Assembly (NCBI GenBank): GCA_030667985.1
Contig: DAOUUU010000006.1
Span: 1-40,410, forward strand
Direction: 5' to 3'
Source: Candidatus Krumholzibacteriota bacterium
GTDB taxonomy: Bacteria > Krumholzibacteriota > Krumholzibacteriia > Krumholzibacteriales > Krumholzibacteriaceae
DNA: 40,410 nt
The notes under the pieces were generated by a model. That model was not told the DNA's origin, did not search any database, and worked only from the letters and a program-made list of their open reading frames with translations. Positions 19,763 through 28,463 of this stretch are shown piece after piece. The position numbers and the translations under genes are program-made. Numbering within the stretch: position 1 is the stretch's first letter; each line of letters begins with the position of its first letter.

Positions 19763-20623
19763 TTGCAGGTTATGGACAATTTTGGTCGGCTCATGTTCAG
19801 AATGGCGGCATTCCTACTCGACCGGCTACCCGCCGGCCTTAGGCATATCCTCGCCAGTGCGGGAGCGCAGCTCGATTACGCCTCTTCGTCTCGGAAGAGG
19901 CGCAATGTTCGCAGCAATCTGGAGGGAATAGGCACGAACACGGATACATCGTCGGTATTCAACATTTTCAGGCATCATGCTGCAAATATGACCGAGATCC
20001 TCGCGGCGAGCCGCTGGGACGCAGAAACAATACGTAATCGTATTCCGAATGCCGACACATCGATCATCGAAGAGGCGCTCGGGAGAAACCGTGGCGTCAT
20101 TCTTGTGACGGTACACACGGGAAACTGGGAACTGGCGGGCCTATATCTTAATCACGCAGGGTACCGGATGCATGTCGTTGCCGGAGTGCAGATGAATAGG
20201 ATGCTGACAAACGCGGTCAAGGACGCGAAACAGCGAATGGGAATCGAAGTGATCAATCCGGATTATTCCTACAGAAGACTTTTCAAGGCTCTTGGCGGCA
20301 ACGGTATTGTGGCCCTGCTTCTCGACGGCGATCTATTCACCGGAGGTGCTCCGGTCGAACTCTTTGGCAAACGGATCAACATGCCCCGCGGAGCGGTCCG
20401 ATTGAGCGAGAGGACAGGGGCTCCAATCATCGGTGGTTACTGCCGTAGACTCGATAACGACCGGTACCATATCCATCTCGAGAAAATATTGGACCCGGAG
20501 ACCGACGGCCCGATCGGAGAGGAAGAATCGATGAAACGGCTCTACGGCCGGGTCGAAGAATATATCGCCCAAAACCGTGACCAGTGGTGCATGTTCAGGG
20601 ATTTCTGGGGTGATCGGAATTGA
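19763..20623 (+). CDS. Lysophospholipid/lipid A-type acyltransferase (LpxL/HtrB/PatA family)
   Basis: ..NRGVILVTVHTGNWELAGLYL.. is the HTGNWE catalytic motif; ..YRRLFKALGGNGIVALLLDGDLFTGGAPVELFGKRINMPRGAVRLSERTGAPIIGGY... TTG start at 19763, or first ATG at 19772. Confidence 0.87.
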   Translation: MQVMDNFGRLMFRMAAFLLDRLPAGLRHILASAGAQLDYASSSRKRRNVRSNLEGIGTNTDTSSVFNIFRHHAANMTEILAASRWDAETIRNRIPNADTSIIEEALGRNRGVILVTVHTGNWELAGLYLNHAGYRMHVVAGVQMNRMLTNAVKDAKQRMGIEVINPDYSYRRLFKALGGNGIVALLLDGDLFTGGAPVELFGKRINMPRGAVRLSERTGAPIIGGYCRRLDNDRYHIHLEKILDPETDGPIGEEESMKRLYGRVEEYIAQNRDQWCMFRDFWGDRN

Positions 20624-21783
20624 AGATCGGCATCGTATCACAATCCTACTATCCGAAACCGGGCGGCGTGACCGAGGTCGTGCACTATACGGCACGGGAG
20701 CTCCGTCGCTTGGGACACGAGGTCGTCATCATCACCACAAACTACCGGTGCAAAGAGGAACCGACCCCCGACATCGTCAGGATTGGCAGGAACATGATCG
20801 TGCCGGTCAACGGAGCCTGGGTAAATGTAACTATCGGCCGCCGCCTCGGAGACCAGTTGGCGAGGATATTCCGTGAAAGGGATCTCGATCTAATACAGAC
20901 ACATTGCCCGCTCGTCCCGACATTACCCCTTCTGGCGCTCCAGGCTGCCGGAAAAAACCAGAAGACGGTCGGAACCTTCCATGCAGCGGCCACAAGCAAC
21001 GCTTGCTACGCTTTCTTCCGCAAGCCGTTGGGTAGACGCGCTGAGCGTCTCGACGTTCGAATCGCGGTTTCAGAACCTGCCAAGAAATTCGCGAGTCGCT
21101 ATTTTCCAGGTGATTACGAAATCGTACCGAACGGGATCGATTGCAAGAGGTTCAATCCGCATGTCGAACCGTTCGATCCACCCGATGACGATGCTCTCAC
21201 GATACTCTACGTCGGGCGGATGGACAAACGAAAGGGAGTACCCTACCTCCTCAAGTCTCTTCCCCTGGCGAGGAAAAACATGAACCGGAATATCAGACTG
21301 ATACTCGTCGGAGAGGGCAAGCTCCGGAGCATTCTTCTTCACAGACCGATTCCTCTGCACGGAGTCGAGATAGTCATGGCCGGCCACGTCAGCCCGGAGG
21401 AACTCCCGCGCTACTACAGGAGCGCCGATATATTTTGCTCCCCCGCAACGGGCCGAGAAAGTTTCGGCATCGTCCTGCTGGAAGCGATGGCTTCGGGTGT
21501 TCCCGTGATCGCCTCCGATATACCCGGCTACCGGCGCGTCCTATCACACGAGCGGGAGGGCCTGCTCGTTACGCCGCGGGATTCCCGGGCCCTGGCGGAA
21601 GCCATCTTAAGGCTCGAATCGGATTCGTCGGGAAGAACCGAGCTCGGTATGCAGGGAATCGACAAAGCTCATCTATATGACTGGTCGATAGTCACGAGGA
21701 GACTCGAGAAGGTATTCGATCGGGCCCTCGGAAAGACCGGGTCCGAGCGGGAACCCGCCGCGATCTATCAGGGCACAGGATGA
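20620..21783 (+). CDS. GT4-family glycosyltransferase (GT-B fold)
   Basis: KIGIVSQSYYPKPGGVTEVVHYTARELRRLGHEVVIITT..., ..ILYVGRMDKRKGVPYLLKSL.., ..SPATGRESFGIVLLEAMASGVPVIASDIPGYRRVL... TTG start overlaps the upstream TGA (TTGA). Confidence 0.93.
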   Translation: MKIGIVSQSYYPKPGGVTEVVHYTARELRRLGHEVVIITTNYRCKEEPTPDIVRIGRNMIVPVNGAWVNVTIGRRLGDQLARIFRERDLDLIQTHCPLVPTLPLLALQAAGKNQKTVGTFHAAATSNACYAFFRKPLGRRAERLDVRIAVSEPAKKFASRYFPGDYEIVPNGIDCKRFNPHVEPFDPPDDDALTILYVGRMDKRKGVPYLLKSLPLARKNMNRNIRLILVGEGKLRSILLHRPIPLHGVEIVMAGHVSPEELPRYYRSADIFCSPATGRESFGIVLLEAMASGVPVIASDIPGYRRVLSHEREGLLVTPRDSRALAEAILRLESDSSGRTELGMQGIDKAHLYDWSIVTRRLEKVFDRALGKTGSEREPAAIYQGTG

Positions 21784-23003
21784 AGAACAGACACACCAAC
21801 CTGCCCCTCTACCTCCTGACCCTCTTCTGGATCTCCCAGACGATATCGCTCTTCGGTGATCGATTGAACAACTTTTCCCTCGCCGCCCTGATCAACCTGT
21901 TCGCCGCGAACCCGAGTCTGACCCTGACGAAGCTCTACCTCGCCATGTATCTGCCCGTATTCATACTCGCACCGCTCATCGGTATCCTGATCGACAAGCT
22001 CGACAAACGTTGGGTGCTCGTGCTGACCGATATAGCGCGTGGTATCATCGTCCTTCTCATTCCTTTCTTTTTCCTCAGAACGGGTAGCTTTCTTTCGGTC
22101 TTCATACTCGTCTTCCTCCTCTCGACTGGAAATCTCTTCTTTCTCCCCGCCAAGTCGGGCCTTATACCCGAGCTCGTACCACATGACAAGCTCGTCAAGA
22201 CCAATTCGATCCTGTGGATCGCCGGAATAGTAGGTTTCATAGGGGGTTTTCTAGGAGGGGGACTCATTTTCGACTACCTCTCATGGCCAGCCTGTTTCTT
22301 GCTGGACGGATTGACATATTTTCTTTCCGCTCTGCTACTCGCCTTCGTCGCTTTTTTCAGCAGGGGCGCCGGCAGACAGCCGGCCATAAGTCCGAGTGGC
22401 TCACTCTCGATCTTCTCTGCCCTTCGCGAAGGCGTTACCGGGATACGAACCAACCCGGGAATACTCGCCCCCCTCGGAATCCAGGCGATGATATTTCTGG
22501 CCGGCGGCGGATTCAGCGTCCTCGGCATCGTAGCGATCAAGGCTGCGTCGCCGCCTGGGAGCTCCATGGGAATCAGCATGGTGGGGCTCTCGACCGGACT
22601 CGGCATGGGCTTCGGATCGATATTGGCAAACCGTTTTCCCGAATCCCCCATCAGCAGAAAATGGCTCGAAAGGGGCCTTTTCGGGCTCTTTCTCCCGGCT
22701 TCGGCAATCATGGCAAGCGGCGGGTTGTCATTGCTCTGCCTCGGGGGCTTTATCGCCGGATTTGTCGCGTCTCCCCTGATCATCATATCCGAATCGGAAC
22801 TGCAAAAGAGCATATCGATCTCGATGAGAGGCAGAATATTCGCCTTCCGGGAGATACTGACGAGAAGCATGTTTCTCCTGTCCGCCTTTCTATTTACATC
22901 ATTCCAGAAATACTCCGGAACAGCTATTCTGCTCGTTATACTTGGACTCTTTCTTGCATTGACGGGAATCTATTGGATTGGATTTCAATCGAGCCGTCGA
23001 TGA
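21780..23003 (+). CDS. MFS transporter
   Basis: About 10-12 hydrophobic segments; ..LYLAMYLPVFILAPLIGILIDKLDKRWVLVLTDIARG... has the MFS loop 2-3 motif. ATG overlaps the upstream stop (ATGA). Confidence 0.88.
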   Translation: MKNRHTNLPLYLLTLFWISQTISLFGDRLNNFSLAALINLFAANPSLTLTKLYLAMYLPVFILAPLIGILIDKLDKRWVLVLTDIARGIIVLLIPFFFLRTGSFLSVFILVFLLSTGNLFFLPAKSGLIPELVPHDKLVKTNSILWIAGIVGFIGGFLGGGLIFDYLSWPACFLLDGLTYFLSALLLAFVAFFSRGAGRQPAISPSGSLSIFSALREGVTGIRTNPGILAPLGIQAMIFLAGGGFSVLGIVAIKAASPPGSSMGISMVGLSTGLGMGFGSILANRFPESPISRKWLERGLFGLFLPASAIMASGGLSLLCLGGFIAGFVASPLIIISESELQKSISISMRGRIFAFREILTRSMFLLSAFLFTSFQKYSGTAILLVILGLFLALTGIYWIGFQSSRR

Positions 23004-23038
23004 TTCGACGGGATATCGAACAACAACGGGGGTTGTGA

Positions 23039-23479
23039 ATGCAGATCACGGAAAAGATTTTACGAGAGGTCTTTCACCGGCTGCTCAGTACCGAGCCGAA
23101 GGACGAAGTAGTGAACAAGCTCCAGTCCGTCATAGACGGGATGATCGACAAGTTCCAGGATACCTTCGAGCTCGATACCGTTCAACGCCAGAACACCTTC
23201 AGGGCGATCATCTGCAGCATGATCGTTCATGGCTGGGGAATCGGCATGCACCCGTTCAACAATCCCGACACGAACATGGATGATAAGACGATCGAGGTGC
23301 GTGTCAGCAAGGATATCCTGATTCCAGTCGAGAACATCAAAGCATTGAGATACGTGAAAAAGGACAAACAGGGGCGCGTGAAAAAGGTACTGTTCGAGCC
23401 GGACCAGGACGACCGGATCCGTCGTCAGATCGATAATCTGCTTGAGAAGATCTCGAAGGAGAAATGGGGCGAATCCTAG
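23039..23479 (+). CDS. Conserved hypothetical protein, about 146 aa
   Basis: MQITEKILREVFHRLLSTEPKDEVVNKLQSVIDGMIDKFQDTFELDTVQRQNTFRAIICSMIVHGWGIGMHPFNNPDTN..; last gene of the plus-strand island. No family recognised. Confidence 0.7.
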   Translation: MQITEKILREVFHRLLSTEPKDEVVNKLQSVIDGMIDKFQDTFELDTVQRQNTFRAIICSMIVHGWGIGMHPFNNPDTNMDDKTIEVRVSKDILIPVENIKALRYVKKDKQGRVKKVLFEPDQDDRIRRQIDNLLEKISKEKWGES

Positions 23480-24309
23480 TCAGGCCCCTCGAAAGAGGGA
23501 TTACGTTTTTCCATCTCCAGCAGCCTGCCGCCCTTCTTGAACTCGACTTTGTCCATGAGCTCGTTGATGAGATAGATCCCCCTGCCCGAATCTTTGTATA
23601 TGTGGTCTGGCTTCCTCGGATCTCGTCCCGCCTCCAGCTCGAAGCCTTCCCCCTCGTCCTCGATCTGTACGACGATCCGGCGGAAGCTGATATATATCCG
23701 GATGTGGACCTTCAACTCCTCGTTCCCCTTATTCCCGTGCAGTATCGCGTTGCTCAGCGCCTCGTCCATTACGAGCGGCAGGTTCACAGTGCTCTCTTCC
23801 GTCGGAAAACCGAACTCGGTGGTGAGCAGCGAGACAAAGCGGTTGATACCGAGTATCCTCGATAATTTGCTCGGAAACAGAAAATCAAACCGCACCTGCC
23901 CCTCCCTCGCCAACTCTGCATTACGTGGAAAAACGATCTCCTCATGGGCTTTGCCGTTCAGAACATTCTGCATATCGACCTGGTCAAAAGGGGGATGAAT
24001 GATGCCCTGCACGCCGAGTGAGAGCAGGAGAAGATAGTATTTCTCACTGCACTCTTTCATAACGACATATATCGGAGAATCGATCCTCGCCAGGCGGATC
24101 TGCCTGAACTTCTCTGCACCGATCTTCTCCCCAGGCAAAAATAGGAGCAGGCTAGAGGGTATCTCGTTCTTTGACTCGACACCTTTGAGGAACCTCGGAA
24201 GGGTCTTGTAGATATGCACATCTATTTTGTCGGATAGTTGTACTTCGGCAAAGAACTGCTTATAGAGTTCCGGGAGCAGAGTGAGAATATGAAGTGAATT
24301 CCGTTCCAC
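23476..24309 (-). CDS. SpoIIAB/RsbW-like ATP-binding protein with a degenerate receiver-like N-terminus
   Basis: C-terminal HATPase motifs: VMDEALSNAILHGNKGNEE (N box), IEDEGEGFE (G1), DSGRGIYLINELMD (G2). N-terminal ..LGVQGIIHPPFDQVD resembles the end of a REC domain. Confidence 0.8.
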   Translation of the reverse strand: MERNSLHILTLLPELYKQFFAEVQLSDKIDVHIYKTLPRFLKGVESKNEIPSSLLLFLPGEKIGAEKFRQIRLARIDSPIYVVMKECSEKYYLLLLSLGVQGIIHPPFDQVDMQNVLNGKAHEEIVFPRNAELAREGQVRFDFLFPSKLSRILGINRFVSLLTTEFGFPTEESTVNLPLVMDEALSNAILHGNKGNEELKVHIRIYISFRRIVVQIEDEGEGFELEAGRDPRKPDHIYKDSGRGIYLINELMDKVEFKKGGRLLEMEKRNPSFEGPD

Positions 24310-24318
24310 TCTATGAAA

Positions 24319-24891
24319 CTAGAAGATTTCTTGCCCATCCGCAAGAATCTCATTTAAAGCAGTACGGAAATACTCGCTCGATTCGGACACTTCGGAACCG
24401 ATCTTCTCCTTGTACGCTTCCCATGCCTTCTTTATCTCGGGTCCGAGTACCGCCATGAGATCGCCGTCTGCCAGCCCTTTGTCCCTTTTTTCCTTGTTGT
24501 ATATGAGGATATCGCTAACGAAAACACGCGCGAGCCGCCGGGCGCGATCCTTCTTCTTGCGCATTTCGGGCGACTCCGTATCCGCCTTCTCTTCCGGCTC
24601 GAAACCCTGGATAGGGATCTCGACCTCTTCGACGCGCGGTTCCGTCTCGGTTGCAACGCTCTTCGTATCCGGTTCCATCGAGGCCCAACCGCCCTGCGGC
24701 GCATCGTCCTTTACCGGTGGTGTAGAGGCGAATTCACTGTTAGAGACCTCGAATGCGGAATCCCTCGAATCTAAAGGACTCAGCCTCCAGACAAATCGGC
24801 ACTTCGGGCACCTTACGCGGATTCCGTTGTCGGGAACCTTTTCGTCACCAAGCAAATATTTCGTCTGACACTCATCGCATGTGACGATCAT
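24319..24891 (-). CDS. MJ0042-type zinc-ribbon domain protein
   Basis: MIVTCDECQTKYLLGDEKVPDNGIRVRCPKCRFVWRLSP, then an acidic linker and helical C-terminus. ATG at 24891 is preferred over the ORF-track start. Confidence 0.85.
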   Translation of the reverse strand: MIVTCDECQTKYLLGDEKVPDNGIRVRCPKCRFVWRLSPLDSRDSAFEVSNSEFASTPPVKDDAPQGGWASMEPDTKSVATETEPRVEEVEIPIQGFEPEEKADTESPEMRKKKDRARRLARVFVSDILIYNKEKRDKGLADGDLMAVLGPEIKKAWEAYKEKIGSEVSESSEYFRTALNEILADGQEIF

Positions 24892-24933
24892 CTCAGCAGC
24901 TCCTTGGGATGTGATTGGCAAGCAGGCCCTCCT

Positions 24934-25482
24934 CTAAAGCCCCAACTCGTCGGCGATCGAAAGCATCGCCACGAGCGAAAGTTCAAGAAATTCATGCAAT
25001 TCGAGGCCCAACTCGCTACAACTTGCAATTGCTTCGCGGTTCGCACCCGCAGCGAACCTCTTTTCTTTGAAACGCTTTCCCACGAAACCGGCATCCATGC
25101 CCATAAGACTCTTCGTGGGATGCATTAATGCAGAAGCAACAATCAAGCCAGTTACCGGATCGCTGCAGTAGATGGCTTTCTCGATTTTCGATACCCGCTC
25201 CGTGTGCCCCGCATGCGCGAGAATCGCGTCATGGATCTCTTTCGGAAGACCCAGGTCCGATATGATCTCGAGCGTCCTGTATCCGTGCCTGCCCGGCTCC
25301 TCCTTGGTCTGCTCGTAGTCGGTGTCATGCAGAAGGCCGGCGAGTCCCCATGATTCTTTGTCTTGCCCAAACTTATCGGCAAGGGCAAGCATTATGCTCT
25401 CGACTGCCAGCACATGCTTGATGAGGTTCTTCTGCTTCAGATGCTGTTCGACGAGAGCCAGGGCCTCTTCTCTCGATATCAC
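24934..25482 (-). CDS. HD-domain phosphohydrolase-like protein
   Basis: ..KNLIKHVLAVESIMLALADKF..WGLAGLLHDTDYEQT..GRHGYRTLEII..DAILAHAGHTE..; HD motif HDTD. Confidence 0.87.
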   Translation of the reverse strand: MISREEALALVEQHLKQKNLIKHVLAVESIMLALADKFGQDKESWGLAGLLHDTDYEQTKEEPGRHGYRTLEIISDLGLPKEIHDAILAHAGHTERVSKIEKAIYCSDPVTGLIVASALMHPTKSLMGMDAGFVGKRFKEKRFAAGANREAIASCSELGLELHEFLELSLVAMLSIADELGL

Positions 25483-25513
25483 GCTCTTCCTCCTCGTTCC
25501 TGTGAGACCGGGT

Positions 25514-27613
25514 CTACCCTATCTCCGCGAGTTCCAACTTCGTTTTATAATACCGTCGAAAGTAGTCCGAGACAACCCTGTTTTCCCGATTCTCGAGGCC
25601 TGGGTCCGTTTTGAGCAGGCGGTCGGTCTCGCTCCAGGAACGCTGCACGATATCGTTGTCGCTCAAAGGATTGATCAAGCGAAATACGGGATAGCCCGAT
25701 TGGCGCACGCCCCATATCTCGCCCGGCCCCCGCATCCTGAGATCCTCCTCGGCCACCTTGAATCCATCGCTTACACGAGCGAAATAGGCGAGCCGGGAAC
25801 GGCTCCTGGTTCCCGATTCTTCGCCCGTTACAAGAAAGCAGCGGCCAGGATCCCCTCCCCTGCCCACCCTGCCTCTGAGCTGATGCAGCTGCGCGAGCCC
25901 GAACCGCTCCGGATTGTTGATGACGAGGATCGAAGCGTTCGGCACATCCACGCCCACCTCTATCACGGTCGTCGTGACGAGACCGAGGATCTTCCCCTCG
26001 CGAAATAGCCCTATCGCCTTTGACTTCTCCTCGAAGCTCATCCTGCCGTGCAGCAGCCCGATGGGAAATCCGCTGAGTTCCTCGCGCTGCAGGCGTTCGA
26101 ATTCCTGGGTCGCCGCCAAGAGATCGCTCCGTTCGCTCTCCTCTACCAGCGGGTACAGGACGAAGGCCTGTCTCCCGCGCGAGAAGGCCTCCCGCACCGT
26201 CTGGTAGACCGACTCTACCTCGTCGCGCGACACGATCTCTGTCGTCACGCTACGCTTCCCGGTCGGGAGCTCATCGATCAGGGACAGCTCCAGATCTCCG
26301 TAGACGATCTGGGCGAGACTTCTCGGGATCGGCGTCGCAGTCATAACGAGAAAATGGGGCAGAACATCGCCACTGCCCAGCGTGGCTCTCTGCCGGACCC
26401 CGAAGCGGTGTTGTTCGTCTATCACCGCAATACCGAGCTGTTTGAAGGAAATCCCCTCCTGTATCAGTGCGTGGGTCCCGATCACGATATCGACGCTTCC
26501 GTCACCCAGGCCCTTCTGTACGCTCGCCTTCTCCTGTTTGGGGTTGGAGCCGATCAGCAGCTCCACACGAAGACCGAATCCTTCCAGATACCTCTGTGTC
26601 CTCTGGTAATGCTGCTGGGCCAGGATCTCGGTCGGCACCATCAGTGCAGCCTGGAATCCACTCTCGACGGTCATGAGCATGGCCGCGAGCCCGACTATCG
26701 TCTTTCCCGAACCTACATCGCCCTGAAGAAGCCTGTTCAGCCCCCTGGAGTCCTCGAGATCGGCCCGGATCTCGCCGATCACGCGCATCTGCGCTGCGGT
26801 GAGAGTAAAGGGCAGGGACCCGAGAAATCGTTCGAACATCCCGTACGGCGGCTCGACTTTGGGCCTTCGGCGTTCCCTGGTGAAGCCGCACCTCCTCTCC
26901 TTCAGGAGCAGGTGAAGAAAGAAGACCTCCTCGAACTTCAATCTCGCCCTCGCCCGTTCCAGATCGTCCCAGCTCTTTGGATGATGTATCTGGCACAGGG
27001 CTTCTCTCCTACCGATAAAGCCCTCCCTTTCAAGCAGACCCGAGGGCAGGTTCTCCCTTATCGAGTTCGAGCTCTTTTCCAGGGCCGCCGAGATTACCTT
27101 CCGCATCATACGCTGAGATATACCGGATGTGAGCGGGTAGACGGGGACGATCCTTCCCGTATCGAGAAGGGATCTGTTCAGATCCCCCGATATGATCTCG
27201 TGTTCGGGGGATACGAGCTGCCTGGCGCCCTTGTAGAGGACCGGCTCGCCGCTCACCAGAACCCGGACACCCGACTTGAACTGCTTTTCGAGATAGGGCT
27301 GGTTGAAAAAGACCAGGTTCACCGTTCCGGTCTCGTCGCCGACCACGACTGTCATCATGCTCCTGCCGCCTCTCAACCTTCTAGGCGAGGCGGCCAGCAC
27401 AGTCGCCACAAAGGTCGACAGTTTTCCAGGGGCGACCTTGGAGATGGTGATCAGGTCACCGCGGTCGTAATACTTCCGGGGCACATGCAGCAGAAGATCC
27501 TCAACCGTCCCTATTCCGAGCCTCGAGAGCAGGACCTGCCGCGCGGGACCGACACCCCTGACGAACTGACTGCTCTCAGAAAGCGGATCTTTTGATATGT
27601 ACCGTTTTTCCAT
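25514..27613 (-). CDS. recG: ATP-dependent DNA helicase RecG
   Basis: ..MNRLLQGDVGSGKTIVGLAAMLM-type Walker A (NRLLQGDVGSGKT), ..VIDEQHRFGVRQR.., ..MTATPIPRSLAQIVYGDLELSLIDELPTGK.., ..RGRVGRGGDPGRCFL... M15 of the track ORF (27613) is the likely start. Confidence 0.98.
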   Translation of the reverse strand: MEKRYISKDPLSESSQFVRGVGPARQVLLSRLGIGTVEDLLLHVPRKYYDRGDLITISKVAPGKLSTFVATVLAASPRRLRGGRSMMTVVVGDETGTVNLVFFNQPYLEKQFKSGVRVLVSGEPVLYKGARQLVSPEHEIISGDLNRSLLDTGRIVPVYPLTSGISQRMMRKVISAALEKSSNSIRENLPSGLLEREGFIGRREALCQIHHPKSWDDLERARARLKFEEVFFLHLLLKERRCGFTRERRRPKVEPPYGMFERFLGSLPFTLTAAQMRVIGEIRADLEDSRGLNRLLQGDVGSGKTIVGLAAMLMTVESGFQAALMVPTEILAQQHYQRTQRYLEGFGLRVELLIGSNPKQEKASVQKGLGDGSVDIVIGTHALIQEGISFKQLGIAVIDEQHRFGVRQRATLGSGDVLPHFLVMTATPIPRSLAQIVYGDLELSLIDELPTGKRSVTTEIVSRDEVESVYQTVREAFSRGRQAFVLYPLVEESERSDLLAATQEFERLQREELSGFPIGLLHGRMSFEEKSKAIGLFREGKILGLVTTTVIEVGVDVPNASILVINNPERFGLAQLHQLRGRVGRGGDPGRCFLVTGEESGTRSRSRLAYFARVSDGFKVAEEDLRMRGPGEIWGVRQSGYPVFRLINPLSDNDIVQRSWSETDRLLKTDPGLENRENRVVSDYFRRYYKTKLELAEIG

Positions 27614-27620
27614 AATTCGC

Positions 27621-27649
27621 TTGCCAAAGGGCCGACAATAGCTTACATT
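27621..27649 (+). promoter_or_regulatory. Putative promoter for rpmB
   Basis: TTGCCA - 17 nt - TACATT, followed by GGAGG and the ATG at 27682. Confidence 0.4.
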
Positions 27650-27681
27650 ACTCACTCTTTGGAATATTTCGGAGGATAGAT

Positions 27682-27873
27682 ATGAGTAAAGAATGCGCCA
27701 TATGTGGAAAGAAACCGAGAACCGGTAATAACGTCAGCCACGCTCACAACGTATCGAAGAGACGCTGGCTGCCCAATCTGCAGAAGATACGGGTCGAGAT
27801 CGACGGCAAACCTCGAAAAGCATACGTCTGCACACAGTGCATCAAGGGTGGAAAAGCCAAGAAGGTCTTCTAG
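27682..27873 (+). CDS. rpmB: 50S ribosomal protein L28 (zinc-binding Cys4 form)
   Basis: MSKECAICGKKPRTGNNVSHAHNVSKRRWLPNLQKIRVEIDGKPRKAYVCTQCIKGGKAKKVF; CxxC pairs at both ends. Confidence 0.97.
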   Translation: MSKECAICGKKPRTGNNVSHAHNVSKRRWLPNLQKIRVEIDGKPRKAYVCTQCIKGGKAKKVF

Positions 27874-28136
27874 GCACTCTCCCCGAATGCGAATCAGTCC
27901 GCCGTCTCCGCGCCTCACTTCACCCATCCGTCCCATCACGTGGTCTCTCCCTCTATGGATCGGCGAATAGCCCTCAAGGCCCCTTTACCTGTCCGGTATA
28001 TAGCTATTCGAACGACGAGTATAGAAAATGGGGGCATGTATGTCAATGAATGAGCCAGATCAGGTGCCCCGATCCCTTTGTCACCCCGCTTTTTCATCCC
28101 ACGGGCACAGCGCGCCGCACCGTTGCCTGGATCCTC

Positions 28137-28379
28137 CTAGGCGGGCTCATGGAGGTGTGATGGGGAGGCGGGCAGACCCTGTGAGTCTTCCGGGCGGAAG
28201 ACAAGCCAGAGGAGAAGGCTCAGGGGCCAGTTGAGCAATAGTACGAGCAGGACCACGAGGATCCCCGGTTTGTTGCGGGCTTCGGTATCCCGATAGACCC
28301 ATATCAGGCTCGCCACGAGCAGCCCCAATGCCGCGACTATGAAGGGGAGACAGACGAAGTAGAGATAAAGCGCGTTCAT
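28137..28379 (-). CDS. Small two-TM membrane protein (PLDc_N-like)
   Basis: MNALYLYFVCLPFIVAALGLLVASLIWVYRDTEARNKPGILVVLLVLLLNWPLSLLLWLVFRPE..; two TM segments and a W-P-LSLLLWLxxRP motif. Confidence 0.65.
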   Translation of the reverse strand: MNALYLYFVCLPFIVAALGLLVASLIWVYRDTEARNKPGILVVLLVLLLNWPLSLLLWLVFRPEDSQGLPASPSHLHEPA

Positions 28380-28463
28380 ATACGTGACCTCCAATGTTCT
28401 CAACAAACTCAACTTATAAACCCTTTCTTCTTTATATATCCATGGTTAGTTAAATCACCTAAA

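Noticed and set aside
22214-23038. 274-aa plus-strand ORF overlapping the MFS gene in another frame
   Set aside because: Alternative frame of a clear membrane transporter; composition is that of a frame-shifted reading.
26048-27595. 515-aa plus-strand ORF opposite recG
   Set aside because: Fully antisense to a confidently identified recG; low-complexity H/R/P-rich composition typical of the shadow frame of a GC-rich gene.
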